DNA of 64,000 nucleotides from assembly GCA_034440575.1 (NCBI GenBank), contig JAOTOL010001660.1, positions 5,446,501 to 5,510,500 of the forward strand, in the 5' to 3' direction. The stretch comes from Imbricaverruca yamaguchii. Taxonomy: Eukaryota; Arthropoda; Thecostraca; Neoverrucidae. The notes under the pieces were generated by a model, which was not told the origin of the DNA, did no database searches, and worked only from the letters and a program-made list of their open reading frames with translations. This document shows, in pieces, positions 1 through 11,793 of the stretch (the stretch's first letter is position 1; each line of letters starts with the position of its first letter). The translations under genes and the position numbers were made by a program.

Positions 1-115
1 CGCCTGCCTGCTGGTGACCCTTCGTCGACGCGCTGGCGCCGCCCGTCGACGCAAGTCCGACGCGGCGTTGACGCCGGCTGTCGACAAGGACGACGGCCGC
101 GACCAGATCGGTCCC

Positions 116-290
116 GACATCGTGCCCTCACGTGAGTCGGTGCCGCGGGGTTCGACGTCGTGCTCTCGTGCGAATGGATGTCATGATATCCGACATCGTG
201 ACCTCTCGTGAGTGGATGTCATGTGGCCTGATGTGCCCTCACGTGAGTGGATACCATGGGGTTCGACATCGTGACCTCCACGAGTGGGCA
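116..290. repeat. Degenerate minisatellite, ~35-45 bp unit
   Basis: About five imperfect copies of a unit built on 'gacatcgtg-ccctcacgtgagtgg' follow each other (near 116, 151, 193, 224 and 264). Copies differ in length and sequence, so the array is old. No gene is seen in the surrounding 1-440. Confidence 0.6.
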
Positions 291-439
291 GTGTTGTGTA
301 GCTCGCCTCCAACTTGCATCTCCGGACATCTCGGTGCTCGCGATATACTGTGGTAGGGCCATATCTGGACAGCGGTAACCTGGTTCAACATAACTGCGGC
401 TGGCTTGATTCGAAGGAAGCGCTACTGTTGCGCTACGTT

Positions 440-780
440 ACCGGCAGACTTGTGCTCGACTCGAGTTGAAACGAGAATCGACTCATGAATCAATCGTTTT
501 TGGTTGAGTCTCGAGTTGAATCGATTCTTTTTCCAAAAATATATTTTGAGTCGTGAGTTGATTCACGTCATTCTAAAAATGAGTTAAATCATGAGTCAAG
601 CATCCAGATAGCATGTGTGGACAGTGCACACTGAATCATATGGCCCGTGAGTCTGGTACCATTGAGTCGGAGCTGAATCGATTCAAATTTCTGTCGGTCT
701 GTTTTAGTCGCGAGTCGAATCAGAGCTCAAGATCTATGAGTCACATATGAGTCGACTAAAACAATTTGAGTCCAGCGCAA
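440..780. repeat. Degenerate GAGTCGA/GATTC-rich tract
   Basis: The short motif GAGTC(G/A)A and its complement recur many times at irregular spacing, for example 'gactcgagttga' and 'gagtcgaatc'. It looks like a decayed short tandem repeat with both orientations present. No coding signal is visible. Confidence 0.45.
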
Positions 781-1149
781 GTTTGGTAACAGGATTCTCA
801 AAGGGCAATGGGTGGTAACAGAGAATGCGATTAACATAGCCTACTACCAACGAAAACTCACCTACCATACCATATACGATATAATCCGCCACCATATAAC
901 CTGTGTCATATATCCCGCCACATCCGGCGGAAATGACGAAAGGCTGTCCGCCAGCCATCGGCACATAGACGCTGGCTCAGCGGCTTGGCGCGTCCTACTA
1001 GCTATTGCAATGCGGCAGACAGTGGAGCAGCAAGTCCGAACATGTACAGCTATGATTGGCTACCTAAGTGTATGCTAAAGCTGCCGACATCAACTATCTT
1101 CCCTACCGTACCACAGGGTCCGATATATTGGCCTCAAGACAGTGGTTAT
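781..1149. other. Unannotated stretch
   Basis: I see no gene, RNA or clear repeat here. The small open frames have no recognisable domain. Confidence 0.5.
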
Positions 1150-1830
1150 CTAATCACACCTGGTGTTATCATGGAGCCGGACGTGTTTTCCTGATGGTCT
1201 TCATGCATCTTTACCTCAAATCTTATCATGGCACCGCCACGTCAGCCAACGGGGCCGTGCGCGCCTGCGATGGACGTACCATGGCTATCGCAGCACCATC
1301 TATCCCTCACATCACGTCCCGTGATTATCACAGCAATGTGTGTTGATGTATTACTCGTAGACCGTGCATTACTCTTTAAAGTTATCATTGGATTCAGCTT
1401 TACTACTCCCTCAAGTTTTCATGGACCCGGGTATGACTCCCGGTGTTTCCATGGAGTCCGCTATTGTTCCGGAGATCGGCATGGGGCCAGGTATCACTTC
1501 CGAGTTGCTATAGAGCCAGGTACTGCTTCTGTGGTTGCCATGGAGCCATGTATTATTTTCGTGGTTGACATGGAGCTAGGTCATACTTCCGTGGAGTTAT
1601 GTATTGCACACGCCGTGGAGTTACGCATTACTTCCTGGGTGGCAATGGAGCCAGGAATTACTTCTGGAATTGCCATAGAGCCAGGTTCTACTCCTGGGGT
1701 TGTCATGAGACATGACATGAAGTCCTGAGATTATCGTGGCACCAGATACCACTTCCTGGGTTTAGCATGAACCACCACATCGTCTACACATGTGAATGGT
1801 CATAGCACGGGACACCACGTCATTCCGTGG
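1150..1830. repeat. Degenerate ~30-33 bp repeat
   Basis: A unit resembling 'gttgccatggagccaggtat' recurs, best preserved between 1,420 and 1,720. More diverged copies ('ttatcatggcaccgccacg', 'gattatcgtggcaccagat') lie on either side. The 166-codon open frame across it is most simply explained by the repeat and has no known domain. Confidence 0.5.
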
Positions 1831-3264
1831 TACGTGCTACTAGGTGCCAGGTGCCGGTCGCCGCGTCCTGTGGCGTACCATCGCACCGTGTGGTGTCAGA
1901 ACTGGTCGGTCGTGGGCTGTCAGCGATGACACAGGTGCGGACCGAGCGCAACACCATGTTAGCCAAGCCGCGGATAGCGTGTCAGGGCTGTTGGGAATCC
2001 CATCCCCAGCGTCGGCCACCCTTGTAGTGGCTGGCCGGCCAGCTGGGATTTGCCGCCGATATTCCGCGCCGGGCACCTCTCTGGATGTGGTGTGGCTGTT
2101 CCGACCCACGGTCTGCAGCGTGGCTGACGAGATGGGCCGTTTGTGCCAGCCTTCACATCTCGCCTGCCTTTATGTTGATAGGCAACTGAAGGTAAGACTG
2201 GCGAACGACTGAGCTGAAAGCATATGATGCGCATGGTGCATATATCATCTGATGCGGCGGCTGGTTTTGGAACCGATATGGTCGGAGATCATCAAAAAGA
2301 TTGTATAGTATAGTCGTATTTACTGTAGACCTATCCACAGACCACGGTGGCTATTATCGTGCCCGTCGAAATGAGTGAGATCAACAGGAATTGAGATATG
2401 ATAGGCGATAGGATATTGGGAAGGATTTAAGGCTGGACGTTGAGACTAGGTAAGGTAATGACCCTGCAGCATGGGGCAAGTCAGTCAGCATCGGCGCCTC
2501 GCTCAACAAACAGCAGGTAGGAGGATGCATAGGGACAAGTAATCAAATAAATACAATCCAATGGAGAAATGATGACCTTGTGAGCTCGAGCTTGTGACCA
2601 CATTGGGTTTCCAAAATGTGCATTATACTGATATGACAAAAGTTACCCCTGTCAGTTCGAGATTTTGAAGGATCATGATGCCGGTACAACCAGTATTACT
2701 GTTTGACTGGCGATATTAATGGACACTAAAGTATCGATGAACAACGCATTTCATGCAGTTACATCCATGCATGTTTATGAGTAATGCATTTGTAACGCTC
2801 AGATTCTTAGGGCTCCGTGGGTAGGCTCCGATCCACGACTCCGGGCTTCAGCTCCTGTATTCGCTACACAATCATGAGATCTGTCACGGCCGGTCGCAGC
2901 CGGACAGCGCACCGCACCGACCACCTCGCGCCCTCGCGTCCTGAGTCCGACCTCCGCTCCTCCGCCAATGCGACCGAGGTCACCACCGAATGGCCCCGGG
3001 CGCGCCACCGCAGAGGCGAACCCAGTGCAGCAGCACTCGCGCACAACACGTGGCGCCTGCTTCACCGCTGGCCGCACCCACACCGCTGCTGCTGCCCTTG
3101 TGCGAGCCTGGTCCTCATGGCGCATACCGCCGGGCACGGTCGAAGGTAGGCGCGCCACATCCCCATTACACATTTGTCCCGCATTAATTATAAGATGCTG
3201 GTAAGAAGCACCACAGCGGCAACGTGCTGCTCATGGAACTGAACCCTAAGCTGTCTGTCTGACC
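1831..3264. other. Unannotated stretch, partly GC-rich
   Basis: No recognisable gene. 1,840-2,160 and 2,815-3,165 are GC-rich with overlapping open frames on both strands, as expected in stop-poor GC-rich DNA. 2,220-2,800 is AT-richer with no clear feature. Confidence 0.5.
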
Positions 3265-3515
3265 AGTACATGGCGAAGATACCAGCTTCAGCGTGGGGAT
3301 ACCAGCTTTTGTCTGGGGACGCCAGCTTCAGTTTGGAGATACCAGCTTCAACCTACGGACATTAGCTTTGGCTTGGGGACGTCAGCTTCACCCTGGGGAA
3401 TCCAGCTTCAACTTGGGACACCAATTTCAGCCTGGGGACACAAACTTCAGCCTGGAGACACCAGATTCAGCCTGGGGCACACCAGATTCAGACTGGAGAC
3501 ACCAGCTTCACAAAT
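3265..3515 (+). repeat. Minisatellite, ~20-21 bp unit
   Basis: About twelve imperfect copies of 'ggggacaccagcttcagcct'. The phase changes slightly, so several frames stay open. No protein function is implied. Confidence 0.8.
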
Positions 3516-4129
3516 GCGACGCCTACGACATCCGATTAGAGCCAAAGTCGATCGCTGTGCACTGTGGAAAAGCTTTCTTTAGTCCATTTGCTTACTGCCC
3601 TTTCTGGACAAAGCTCCGTCTCCAGGTTCTTGCGATTCCCTATTTTGATATTAGTAATCATCAAAAGATATAAATGAAAAATGGAAGGTTTTTGGAATGT
3701 GTTTTAGTTCGTCGGAGCTGCGGTCACCCAAACCGTTATTCTAGGCACGTTAAATCACTCGTGTGGTTCTATGAAAATGTATTAATTGATGGGATGGCAG
3801 AAGGAGTACAATGGGAGCGGGCATCAAGCTTATGAGATAGGAAGTATTCCTGGAAAGGGAAGGAATAGCTCGGTATGTACTTTTGTGAATGGCAGAAGTG
3901 TTAAAAACGGAAAACTATGTTTGGTAGGCATAACTGGGTCATGAGGTAATGACATAATTTCTGAAGATATTTGGAGGAATTTTAATTCGCTGGCTACAGC
4001 ATGCGTACCCATCAAATAATTGCAAGGATAAGATGTGGAATGCTCTTGCATGTGAGGCAAGTTTGGGGGCACATTCCACCAGTTCCCACGGATCTGCCAG
4101 TTATTTGTGCTAATGTACATTTGTCATAC
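3516..4129. other. Unannotated AT-rich stretch
   Basis: No gene, RNA or tandem repeat recognised. Confidence 0.5.
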
Positions 4130-4445
4130 ATACGTCAGCACTAACATATGTTTGCTCGTGTACATTCGTCCTTACGTTCGTCATGGAATAGTGTTCACCA
4201 ACATTTGCATCTGTGCACATTTACGCTTACGCACACTCGTGATTACATAATTTTTTATAATTAACATAATTACGGTGACGTATAATTGCGCTGACGTGCG
4301 TACATACATACGACGCACATGCGTACATTTATTTTGTCGTACATATCTGCGGATATACTTTCGCGCTTGTGTAACTTTGCGCTTACTTACATTTGCGCAT
4401 AAGTTCCTTTGCATATGCGCACCCTGGCCTTTTCGTTCACGTACT
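4130..4445. repeat. CGTACATTTG-type degenerate array, copy 1
   Basis: Short imperfect units built from 'cgtacatttg' and 'gcgcttacg' at roughly 12-24 bp spacing. The same motif set forms a second array at 5,845-6,116. Confidence 0.6.
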
Positions 4446-5079
4446 TTAGCATCGTCACATTCCGTATCCGACGCAACATGACTATTGTCGGACGCGGCGG
4501 AGACCACTGCTCCCCGGACAGGGCCTGCCCTCGGTGGAGGAAAGAGAAAGACATTCTCCGACTTATCCACTTAGACGGCTGGGCCTCGTCGTGGGCAAGG
4601 GCGTGGGCCGCCGAACAATATCCGTCGCTGCCCTGCTCTTCCCCTGTTCCGGCCGGAAGGTGCTCGGCTGCGGCGGGAAGAGGGACGTTGCCAGATACCA
4701 CAGCACATTTCAGCTGGGAATTAATGTCTGTGCGGAACTTAGTAATAGTGCTTGTTTCCATCAGGCTATTTATTATATTTGAGAGTTACGAATGTGTACT
4801 GGCCCATTGATCCCGTAAATTCTTTTGCATGGTTTAGTTCCGTAACCGGAAATTCCGCGAGTGGTCCGCCGGGCGTGACACCTACCGGCAGTAAGTATAG
4901 ATCGTAGTAGTAGTTCGATGCCGCTAAAGGTGGCGGTAACATCCGGCTGAGTTGCGCGCCGCGCCCCAAGGCGTGGGCTGAGCGATCACGACCTAGCGTC
5001 TCGTAACAATGCTAATAACCATTGCCCTCACGGGAATATACTAATTGTATACGGCTACTCCACTAGAACCCACCGAATT
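4446..5079. other. Unannotated stretch
   Basis: A GC-rich part (4,480-4,690) is followed by mixed sequence. No domain or RNA gene recognised. Confidence 0.5.
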
Positions 5080-5700
5080 CTCCAGGAAAACGCAGACAGA
5101 CTCGACAATAATCATAAGGCCAGAATCCATAACACAAAAAAAAACACGGCACAAACACAGGCAACACCCCCAATAACACACCGCGAAGCACGCAAGCCAT
5201 CACCCCTACCACGCCCCCTAGAACCACCACAACCATGACACGCGCGGCGTAAAAACCAGAACAACCAATTTGGACTAATCACAGATTCAGATGATGCTGC
5301 ATAAGCTCTGACACTTCAGACAACAACCTTCACACTACCCAAGCACCGACAATGCGAGCAACCAACAAAACAAACACCACATCTACCAACAAACCAAACA
5401 CCACAGCTACCAACAAACGAAAAACCCGTGCCAAAACCACCAGACACTAAACAGCATCCGAACAAACAACATCCGAACAACTCCTCCACCCACTCTCTCC
5501 CAACTCGGCCCATCACGTAAAAAAAGGAAAATAAGCAAACAAACAAACAAAAACAAACAGGCTGGTGTATGCGTGTCGACACCATGACGTGAAACTAACG
5601 TGAAAAGAAACCAAATAAAAAACGAACGAACGAACACAAAACAAAACAAAAAAGCCCATGATGAGGTGTGGCATGGCATAATGTGTGTTCTTGCAATGTT
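5080..5700. other. A/C-skewed tract
   Basis: The + strand is dominated by A and C for about 600 bases, with short repeats such as 'accaacaaaccaaacacca' and 'aaacaaacaaac'. This strong strand asymmetry opens frames on the minus strand that look like Phe/Cys/Val-rich peptides. I treat those as composition effects, not genes. Confidence 0.6.
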
Positions 5701-5844
5701 CAAACGAACGGCGATGACCCGACCCCCTCCCCCAACTACGCCCCGGCACCGCTCGGACCACCCTTCAACTCATCCAGAACGACGTAAACAGCCGATATCA
5801 CCTCACCGTGGCAGGCTGGTACAATTAACTACTACTGCTGTACT

Positions 5845-6116
5845 TTAGCGCTTACATACCTTTGCATCTGTGTCCATTTGCTCTTAATTACAATTACGCT
5901 TGCGCACCTTTGCGATTGCGTACCTTTACACTCACGTACATTTGTATTTACGTACACTTGCTCGCGCACATTTTCCATTCGTACATTTGTCATACGTACT
6001 TGTGCACTTACGTGCATCTGTTCTTACGTACATCTGGCATGCGTACTTTTGCGAATACGTACATTTGTTTACGTATATTTGCTTACGTACATCTGTCATG
6101 CGTACATTTGTCCTAG
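5845..6116. repeat. CGTACATTTG-type degenerate array, copy 2
   Basis: Same motif set as 4,130-4,445, ending directly at the reverse-transcriptase relic that begins near 6,117. The unit is about 12-24 bp and imperfect. Confidence 0.6.
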
Positions 6117-6300
6117 AATCGCACGGAATTGATCGAGAAGCTGCATGCTGGATTGAAAGGTGTAAACCTGATTGGAAGCATGCTCTGATTGGAGTGCTAC
6201 AGGGCTCGGTTCTACTTCCAAATATCTGTATCATCTTTGTGAACAGGATCAAGGTAGGGCTGAGTGATAGGGTGATGATTTTGAATCTGTCCACTAGGTT
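6117..6300 (+). pseudogene. Short reverse transcriptase relic (CR1-like non-LTR element)
   Basis: The frame at about 6,126-6,290 reads like the palm of a non-LTR reverse transcriptase. It shows a 'GIDREAACWIE' segment, then 'GVLQGSVLLPN' in place of the family's G-V-P-Q-G-S-V-L-G-P box, then 'IIFVNRIKVGLSDRVM', which matches the usual I-F-V-N-D-I region. The box is mutated (P to L, GP to LP), and the following F/YADD motif is not recoverable in the same frame. Nothing upstream or downstream looks like the rest of the element, so this is a small decayed fragment. It is too short to place beyond a CR1-like or Jockey-group origin. Confidence 0.55.
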
Positions 6301-7479
6301 CTTGGTCTTAAACAGAAAACTAGCCACCGAATATGTGGCCAATTGTCGTTGCAACCGATGGCATGCATTAGCGCGAGCAAATCCATGTAAACCTGTCTCT
6401 TGAGAATGTCCCAGTGGGATGAAACGTGGAGCGGATAGTATGACCAAAAGAATTGAAAATGAACGTCTGTGGATCCTGGATGACCACGGATCTGAGCATA
6501 GGCAAATAATGAGCAATGAAGACGAACAACAAGGCGGAAGTAACGTTGAAAAATACTTCCATATGTAAGTGTTGTTCCCCCCCCCACCCCCACCCCTCGG
6601 CCCCTCGGCTCACCGTGAACACCCCCCACACAGTTGGCTCCGACCCCCGATTCGGCGAACGTGGGGGTGGTGAAGTCTGACGGAGGTGACGAGGATGCCG
6701 GCGACCGAGACGGTGCTGCTGGTGGCCATTAAAGAGCTACCGCTGCGCTGCTAATGGCCTACAGTGTATAGTGCAGCCGCTGTGCTGCTAATGGCCTTTA
6801 TAGTGTTGCCGGTGTTGTCGCGGATGTTGTTGTTACACTGTATCACGTTTGACCTGCAGTGTCACGTTGCTGTTCATTACTAACGTTTGCAACTGGCCCC
6901 TTGTGTTCTGGTGCATCCAATTGTTGTGGAGGAGAGGGTATAGGGCATAGGCGACCTGTGAGGTTCTCACCGTTGGAATATCAGGGAGCGCTAAGTCTTT
7001 GTAAGACTGTTTGATTGGGCCCATCGCCGGCCGCACCTCGTCTGCGTCATTAGGTGAAACGGCCGGCTAGGTGTTTATTCAGTGACCGTGGAATGCTGGT
7101 TGCGTCAGACTTTGCATGCGTGACCTTTAGCCGGACAACGCAGTCGGTCCAATAGCTGCGCTGTGGCCATTTGTTCGGCATTTCTCCGACTCGGCCTCAA
7201 ATGAACATTGGATCGAATGGCCTGCTCGACCGTCCTGACAATTTCGCTTCCAAGCTGAGTCCCGAGAACTCGTTTGGTCACTTGATGGCTGCCAGTACGA
7301 GTGCTTATCCCCCGCCAATGCATTTTGTCGGAAACTGTAGTGGCACATGTTGGCCGAAGACACAATACGAGGCACCGCCCCCAATCGCCTGGGGTGCAAT
7401 GCCGCTGAAACGAAGCGCCATGACTTAGAAGCACCTGCCCACACCGATACTCTCGCCTCTTTGCTGAGAGCATCTGCCG
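6301..7479. other. Unannotated stretch
   Basis: A C-run lies near 6,577, and 6,700-6,830 has a short repeat on 'gctgctaatggcc'. No gene recognised; the minus-strand open frames carry no known domain. Confidence 0.5.
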
Positions 7480-7910
7480 CAGGCTCAGAACGGACCTCAG
7501 AGCGAACCTCTGCTCAGAGGAGACCTAAGCGAACCTCAGATGAGGTTTGCTGAGGCTTAGCTCCGAGGTTCTAAGTTGCTCTAAGATCTACTTCAGAGTG
7601 GATCTCAGAGTAGATATCAGAGCTGCACGAGTCCTCTCCTCGAAGCAGACATCAGAGCGAAATCAGAGCAGACTTGAAACGGTACCCCAGGGCGTAACTG
7701 AGAGTGCACCTGAGAGTGCACCTGAGGCAGACCTCAGACCTCAGAGTGAGATGGGAGTGTATTTCATATCATGCCTCAGAATGTACCTACTAGTACATCT
7801 CAGAGCGTATTTTACAGTAGATCTGATACCGTTCCTAAGAGTGTGCCTGAGAACGGACATAAGAGCGAACGAACGAACTTCAGAACGAACCTCAGAACGA
7901 ATAAATTTTC
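7480..7910. repeat. Degenerate CCTCAGAG-type repeat
   Basis: The motif 'acctcagagcgaac' and variants recur at short irregular spacing ('cctcagagtgag', 'cctgagagtgcacctgag'). It is an old, decayed short tandem repeat. Confidence 0.6.
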
Positions 7911-8943
7911 TCACGACGCGGCCGGTCCATGCCAGCTGAGTAATTGTTGGCGCTGAATGACCAAGTTCTGCCGGGATTAGCGAAACACTGGCCGTCTCGG
8001 GTCGAGAAGAATGGCGCGGAATTCTGGCGCGCTGTGTCGGTGTTGCTCAAAGGCGCCATCCAGCCCGGTGGAGGCTGCCCGGGGGGGGGCACCGCCCGCC
8101 CAGCCGCGCTAATCCGCTTGGCCGCGCGAAGCCCGTCGAGGACCCGGGGGCATGGAGTGCGTGCTCAACACAGCCTGACCTGCTCCGACATGGTGTGACC
8201 TGCGGTCCGACCTCAGAAGGGTGTCATCGCCACCTGGCTCTGAGTGTAGTCGTGACGGCTGTGATCTCACACTCGGAGCACGCCTCATTGCTTGTGGCCT
8301 GTGTGTTGAAAAGACATCGAGTCAGTAGCGTCGAAAGGGGGGCAAGGTCGAAAGGGGGCCTCCTGCTCCCCGAAAGGGGGCCTCCGTTGTGTTAGGGCCC
8401 CCCATTGCGTTTTTAGGCTTTTAGTATGGTTCGGGGGTGGAAACATGATTTCATGTTGATGTCTTGTTTGTTCTTCGCATGGTGCATCATGTACTCAAAA
8501 CTCAACAAGAACCATTTTTCGCTGAAAACTGGACCACACCAGGACATTTATTAGTAATATGGGGAAAATACCTGAGTATCAGAACAAACCAACGTCTCAA
8601 TGCTTTCTCGACCAGAAGAATCTCCCCGCTGGGCTCTAAATTGCAGCGAGTTGGCGGGGCTGGTGCCAAGCATATCTTGCAGGTATCCCCCATTGATCAA
8701 CCCACTTTTATGCCCTCCAACTATAACTGAATATAGCTAGATTCATCACTACTCTTATTTATTGCCACCAGCTTGATGTCCTCAGGAAAGCTTAATCGAT
8801 CCTTTATCAGTCTTAGGACGATAATTTCGCGAAGGTGACAACGAACAGTGGATTGCATTGGTTTTCTGATCACCATCTTGGGAATTTGTTGATTTTTTAT
8901 AACATTTTGGTCCTGGCTGCAAGGCACCTATCACACAAGCTAA
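7911..8943. other. Unannotated stretch
   Basis: No gene recognised. A short local duplication of 'gtcgaaaggggg' occurs at 8,328-8,395. Confidence 0.5.
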
Positions 8944-9919
8944 ACACGCGCACGTCCGGGGGGCAAATATCTGCCCCCCTTCCGGTTTTTCCTCATTTGC
9001 CGCCAAACTAATCGGGGTAGCAAGGACAAACCTCGCATAGCTGTTCATTGGTCTTTTCCTCATATCCTTATGCATGTTTAACCCTAGGTCGTCTCATGTC
9101 AGGTCATCAGGTCAGGCGAAGTGACCCAACTGCACTCGGAGTTCTAGGTGGCATAACTTCCACAATGGTTGGGCAATTGATTTCAAACGTATAGCACGTC
9201 ATGATCTCATCAGGGACCATAATATGTATGTCTGTTTTTTTGCTAGCATTGACCTTAGGTCAGGTCGCGGCCATGGCTTCCCCATTACAGGGCTATGGTA
9301 AAATATACAAATGTTTCCTGGTTACATATTTGCGCTCGGAATGATCTCACAACGGTTGTAGCATGTAGATGGAAGCTATGCTCAATGCTACCCTGAAATT
9401 TTTGCTCAGTGGCCTCACCAAGGTCATCTGAGGTCACCTGAGATCAGTACACATTTCTGCGCATTATATTTGAGCTAGAAGGGTGAAATTACTGTAATTG
9501 TGCTTGTATCGCCAAGACGTGCCGATTGATGCATTACATGACCTCCCTAAGCGAATTCATGACCTTGACCTGACTTTCGGTTGACCTGACCTTAAATTAC
9601 ACCGCCTATTGTCGATAGCACATTTCAAGGACTGTCTAATAACGTTCGCTGTTTGTTTCTATATATTGCAGGTCCTGAGTTATATGTCAATATCTGAGAC
9701 CCACCTGATCTGGTCGAATTTGACTTGTGATGACCCAGTAACCTGAATGTTGACTTGAACAAAAAATGACCCAAACACTTTCGATAGAGCCCGTCACCAG
9801 CCATCAAACGCCGTTTTCCGTTTGTTGCTAGCTAGCCTAGTTCTAGAGATCTGAGGGGGGCAGACATCTGCCCCCCCCGGACATGCGAAGTTGGCGCGGA
9901 CCTCCGGACGTGCGAGTGT
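8944..9919. mobile_element. AT-rich AGGTCA block bounded by inverted ends (putative non-coding element)
   Basis: The left edge 8,944-8,959 (acacgcgcacgtccgg) is repeated inverted at 9,904-9,919 with one mismatch in 16. Beside each edge lies a G-run/C-run palindrome: 8,958-8,979, and 9,855-9,876 with perfect 10-bp arms around CA. The interior is AT-rich, has no coding frame, and carries many AGGTCA/TGACCT half-sites, often paired ('gaccttgacctgac', 'tgacctgacctt'). The layout suggests a non-autonomous DNA element or satellite-like block. No target duplication was found, so mobility is inferred. Confidence 0.45.
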
Positions 9920-10580
9920 AAAATGACAAATTTTTAGCGAATATATTCACGGCAAGAACAAGCATTAAACAACAATGCATAAATGGCAATGCAACAATAC
10001 AACAATGGCAATTCATGCATAATGCAAAACCTTCAAATTCCACGCGTCCCGCACATGGTTTTCGCTTTGTTGTACCGTGTTGCACATGATGTTGAGAATG
10101 TATGGGAGCTGGAGGGCCCTAATCATGCAGGCAAATACTAGAAAAGAAGTTTGTACGCAAAAAAGCATTTAGGTACATCGCTTCTCCAATTTTATTTGGG
10201 GCATGGGTGTTGTTTTGTATGCTTGAGTTGTTTTGCATGTTTTGTCCCCTCAACGTCGGCTTTGCCCCATGGGCGTATGCTTCTGAAAATTATTGAGGGA
10301 CTAGTGGAGTACCGATATTTGCGTCAAGGGGAGGGGGCAAACGGATTTGCAGGGGGGTCCACCTACGCCCATTGGAAAATTCCTTGGATTTCGACCGCCA
10401 TTTTGTCAAAAGAGCCCTTTTGAAATGAAATAATTAGTGATCAACTGAATTATCCTGTGGAGGGGCCTAATCTACCCGATTGTTTTTGATTTGTGGGATT
10501 TTAAAACCCTAACTCCTCCATCCAATTATAAGGTTTTCTTTTGGTATCCCTTGATAAGTCACCTCGTACCGCTGAAATTA
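9920..10580. other. Unannotated AT-rich stretch
   Basis: No recognisable gene or repeat. Confidence 0.5.
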
Positions 10581-11793
10581 CACCTATACTACAAAAACTC
10601 GATCGGTATCTGAAAATATCAAGCTGGAGCCCTCCAAAATAAGGAGAGATTCCCAAAAGTAAATGTCAGGGTCAGGAAAATGGCTCTGGAGCACCGAACA
10701 TATTACCAGATGCCTTCACAAATTGCGTACGGCACCAAAAAAAACATACCGGGTCTTGACAAATCTAGGTCGGATACAGATACATAGAGTCGGGGTCTCG
10801 AAAAATCAGGCCGGTATTCGGACTTCTTAACAATTACAAAAGATCAACAAAAATATCGTTGAGCCCAGAAAATTGGCGTTGGGTCACCGGAACCACGCGT
10901 TTGGGAGCGATAAGTCGGGCTAGGACACAAGCAAATCGCACCCAAGCCTCAAAATCGTACTGGCGCCACAAATTTGCATCAAAAGTCCCAAATAAACACA
11001 GCGGGACCCTAAGAACACGCGGGCTGAAAATACAACTGACCCTCTAAAGTGCACAGTCTCCCAAAAAAGCGAAAGGGTCTTAAGACATGCGTTGCTGTCG
11101 TCAATAAACATACCTGGAGCTTAAAAAAAGGTACTGGAAACTCTCAAGGCATACAGGACATGATAACGCACAAGGGTCTGAAAATTTGGCTGGAGCAACG
11201 AAAGGCAAAATGGTTCCAAAACGAATAAAAAGACCGGGAGCAAACTAAGCACATCAGGATCTTCCAAAACTCCCTGACACAAAGAAAATCCATGGTGGAG
11301 AAAAGGCAACAAAATCCTAAAACGAGCAGGGGTTTCGAAAGGTACTAAGCCCCCAACTTCATTTCATAATGTACATAATGTACCCATCACTTCAAAATGT
11401 GAAGTTTCCCAGTTTAAGGTATTCCAGTTCATATCACCCGGTCGCCACAACGCCAACGTCCGTGCACCTGCACTGACGTTGGCATCTTGCGCATTCGGCG
11501 CATTCGCCACACTTCGTGCAATGTTACGGCTCCTGCTGGGCCTTCTGCGTTTTGCTACTTGCTGCAACATGATAGACTTGCGCCATATTTGACGTGATGG
11601 AATGCTGCGTATGGGTGTTCGTTGCGAAAAGTCGATTTTATTTCATTCCATCATTAGTTCCCTACTTCCGACATTTTCTGGCATCGACGAAATGCGGATT
11701 GACCCGGGCATTTATTTTGTGAAATTCATCCTAATTTTAGAGGGCTCCAGCTTGATTTTTTGTCGGATACCGATTCAGTTTTTGTGGTCACAC
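10581..11793. repeat. Inverted repeat pair with degenerate array between
   Basis: 10,581-10,676 and 11,700-11,793 are inverted copies. Shared cores include 'agggctccagcttgat' and 'gagtttttgt'/'cagtttttgt'. The left-hand sequence to about 11,340 is a degenerate array of ~35-45 bp units with CCC...AAAA pattern. 11,340-11,690 is unique-looking. No transposase frame is present. Confidence 0.55.
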
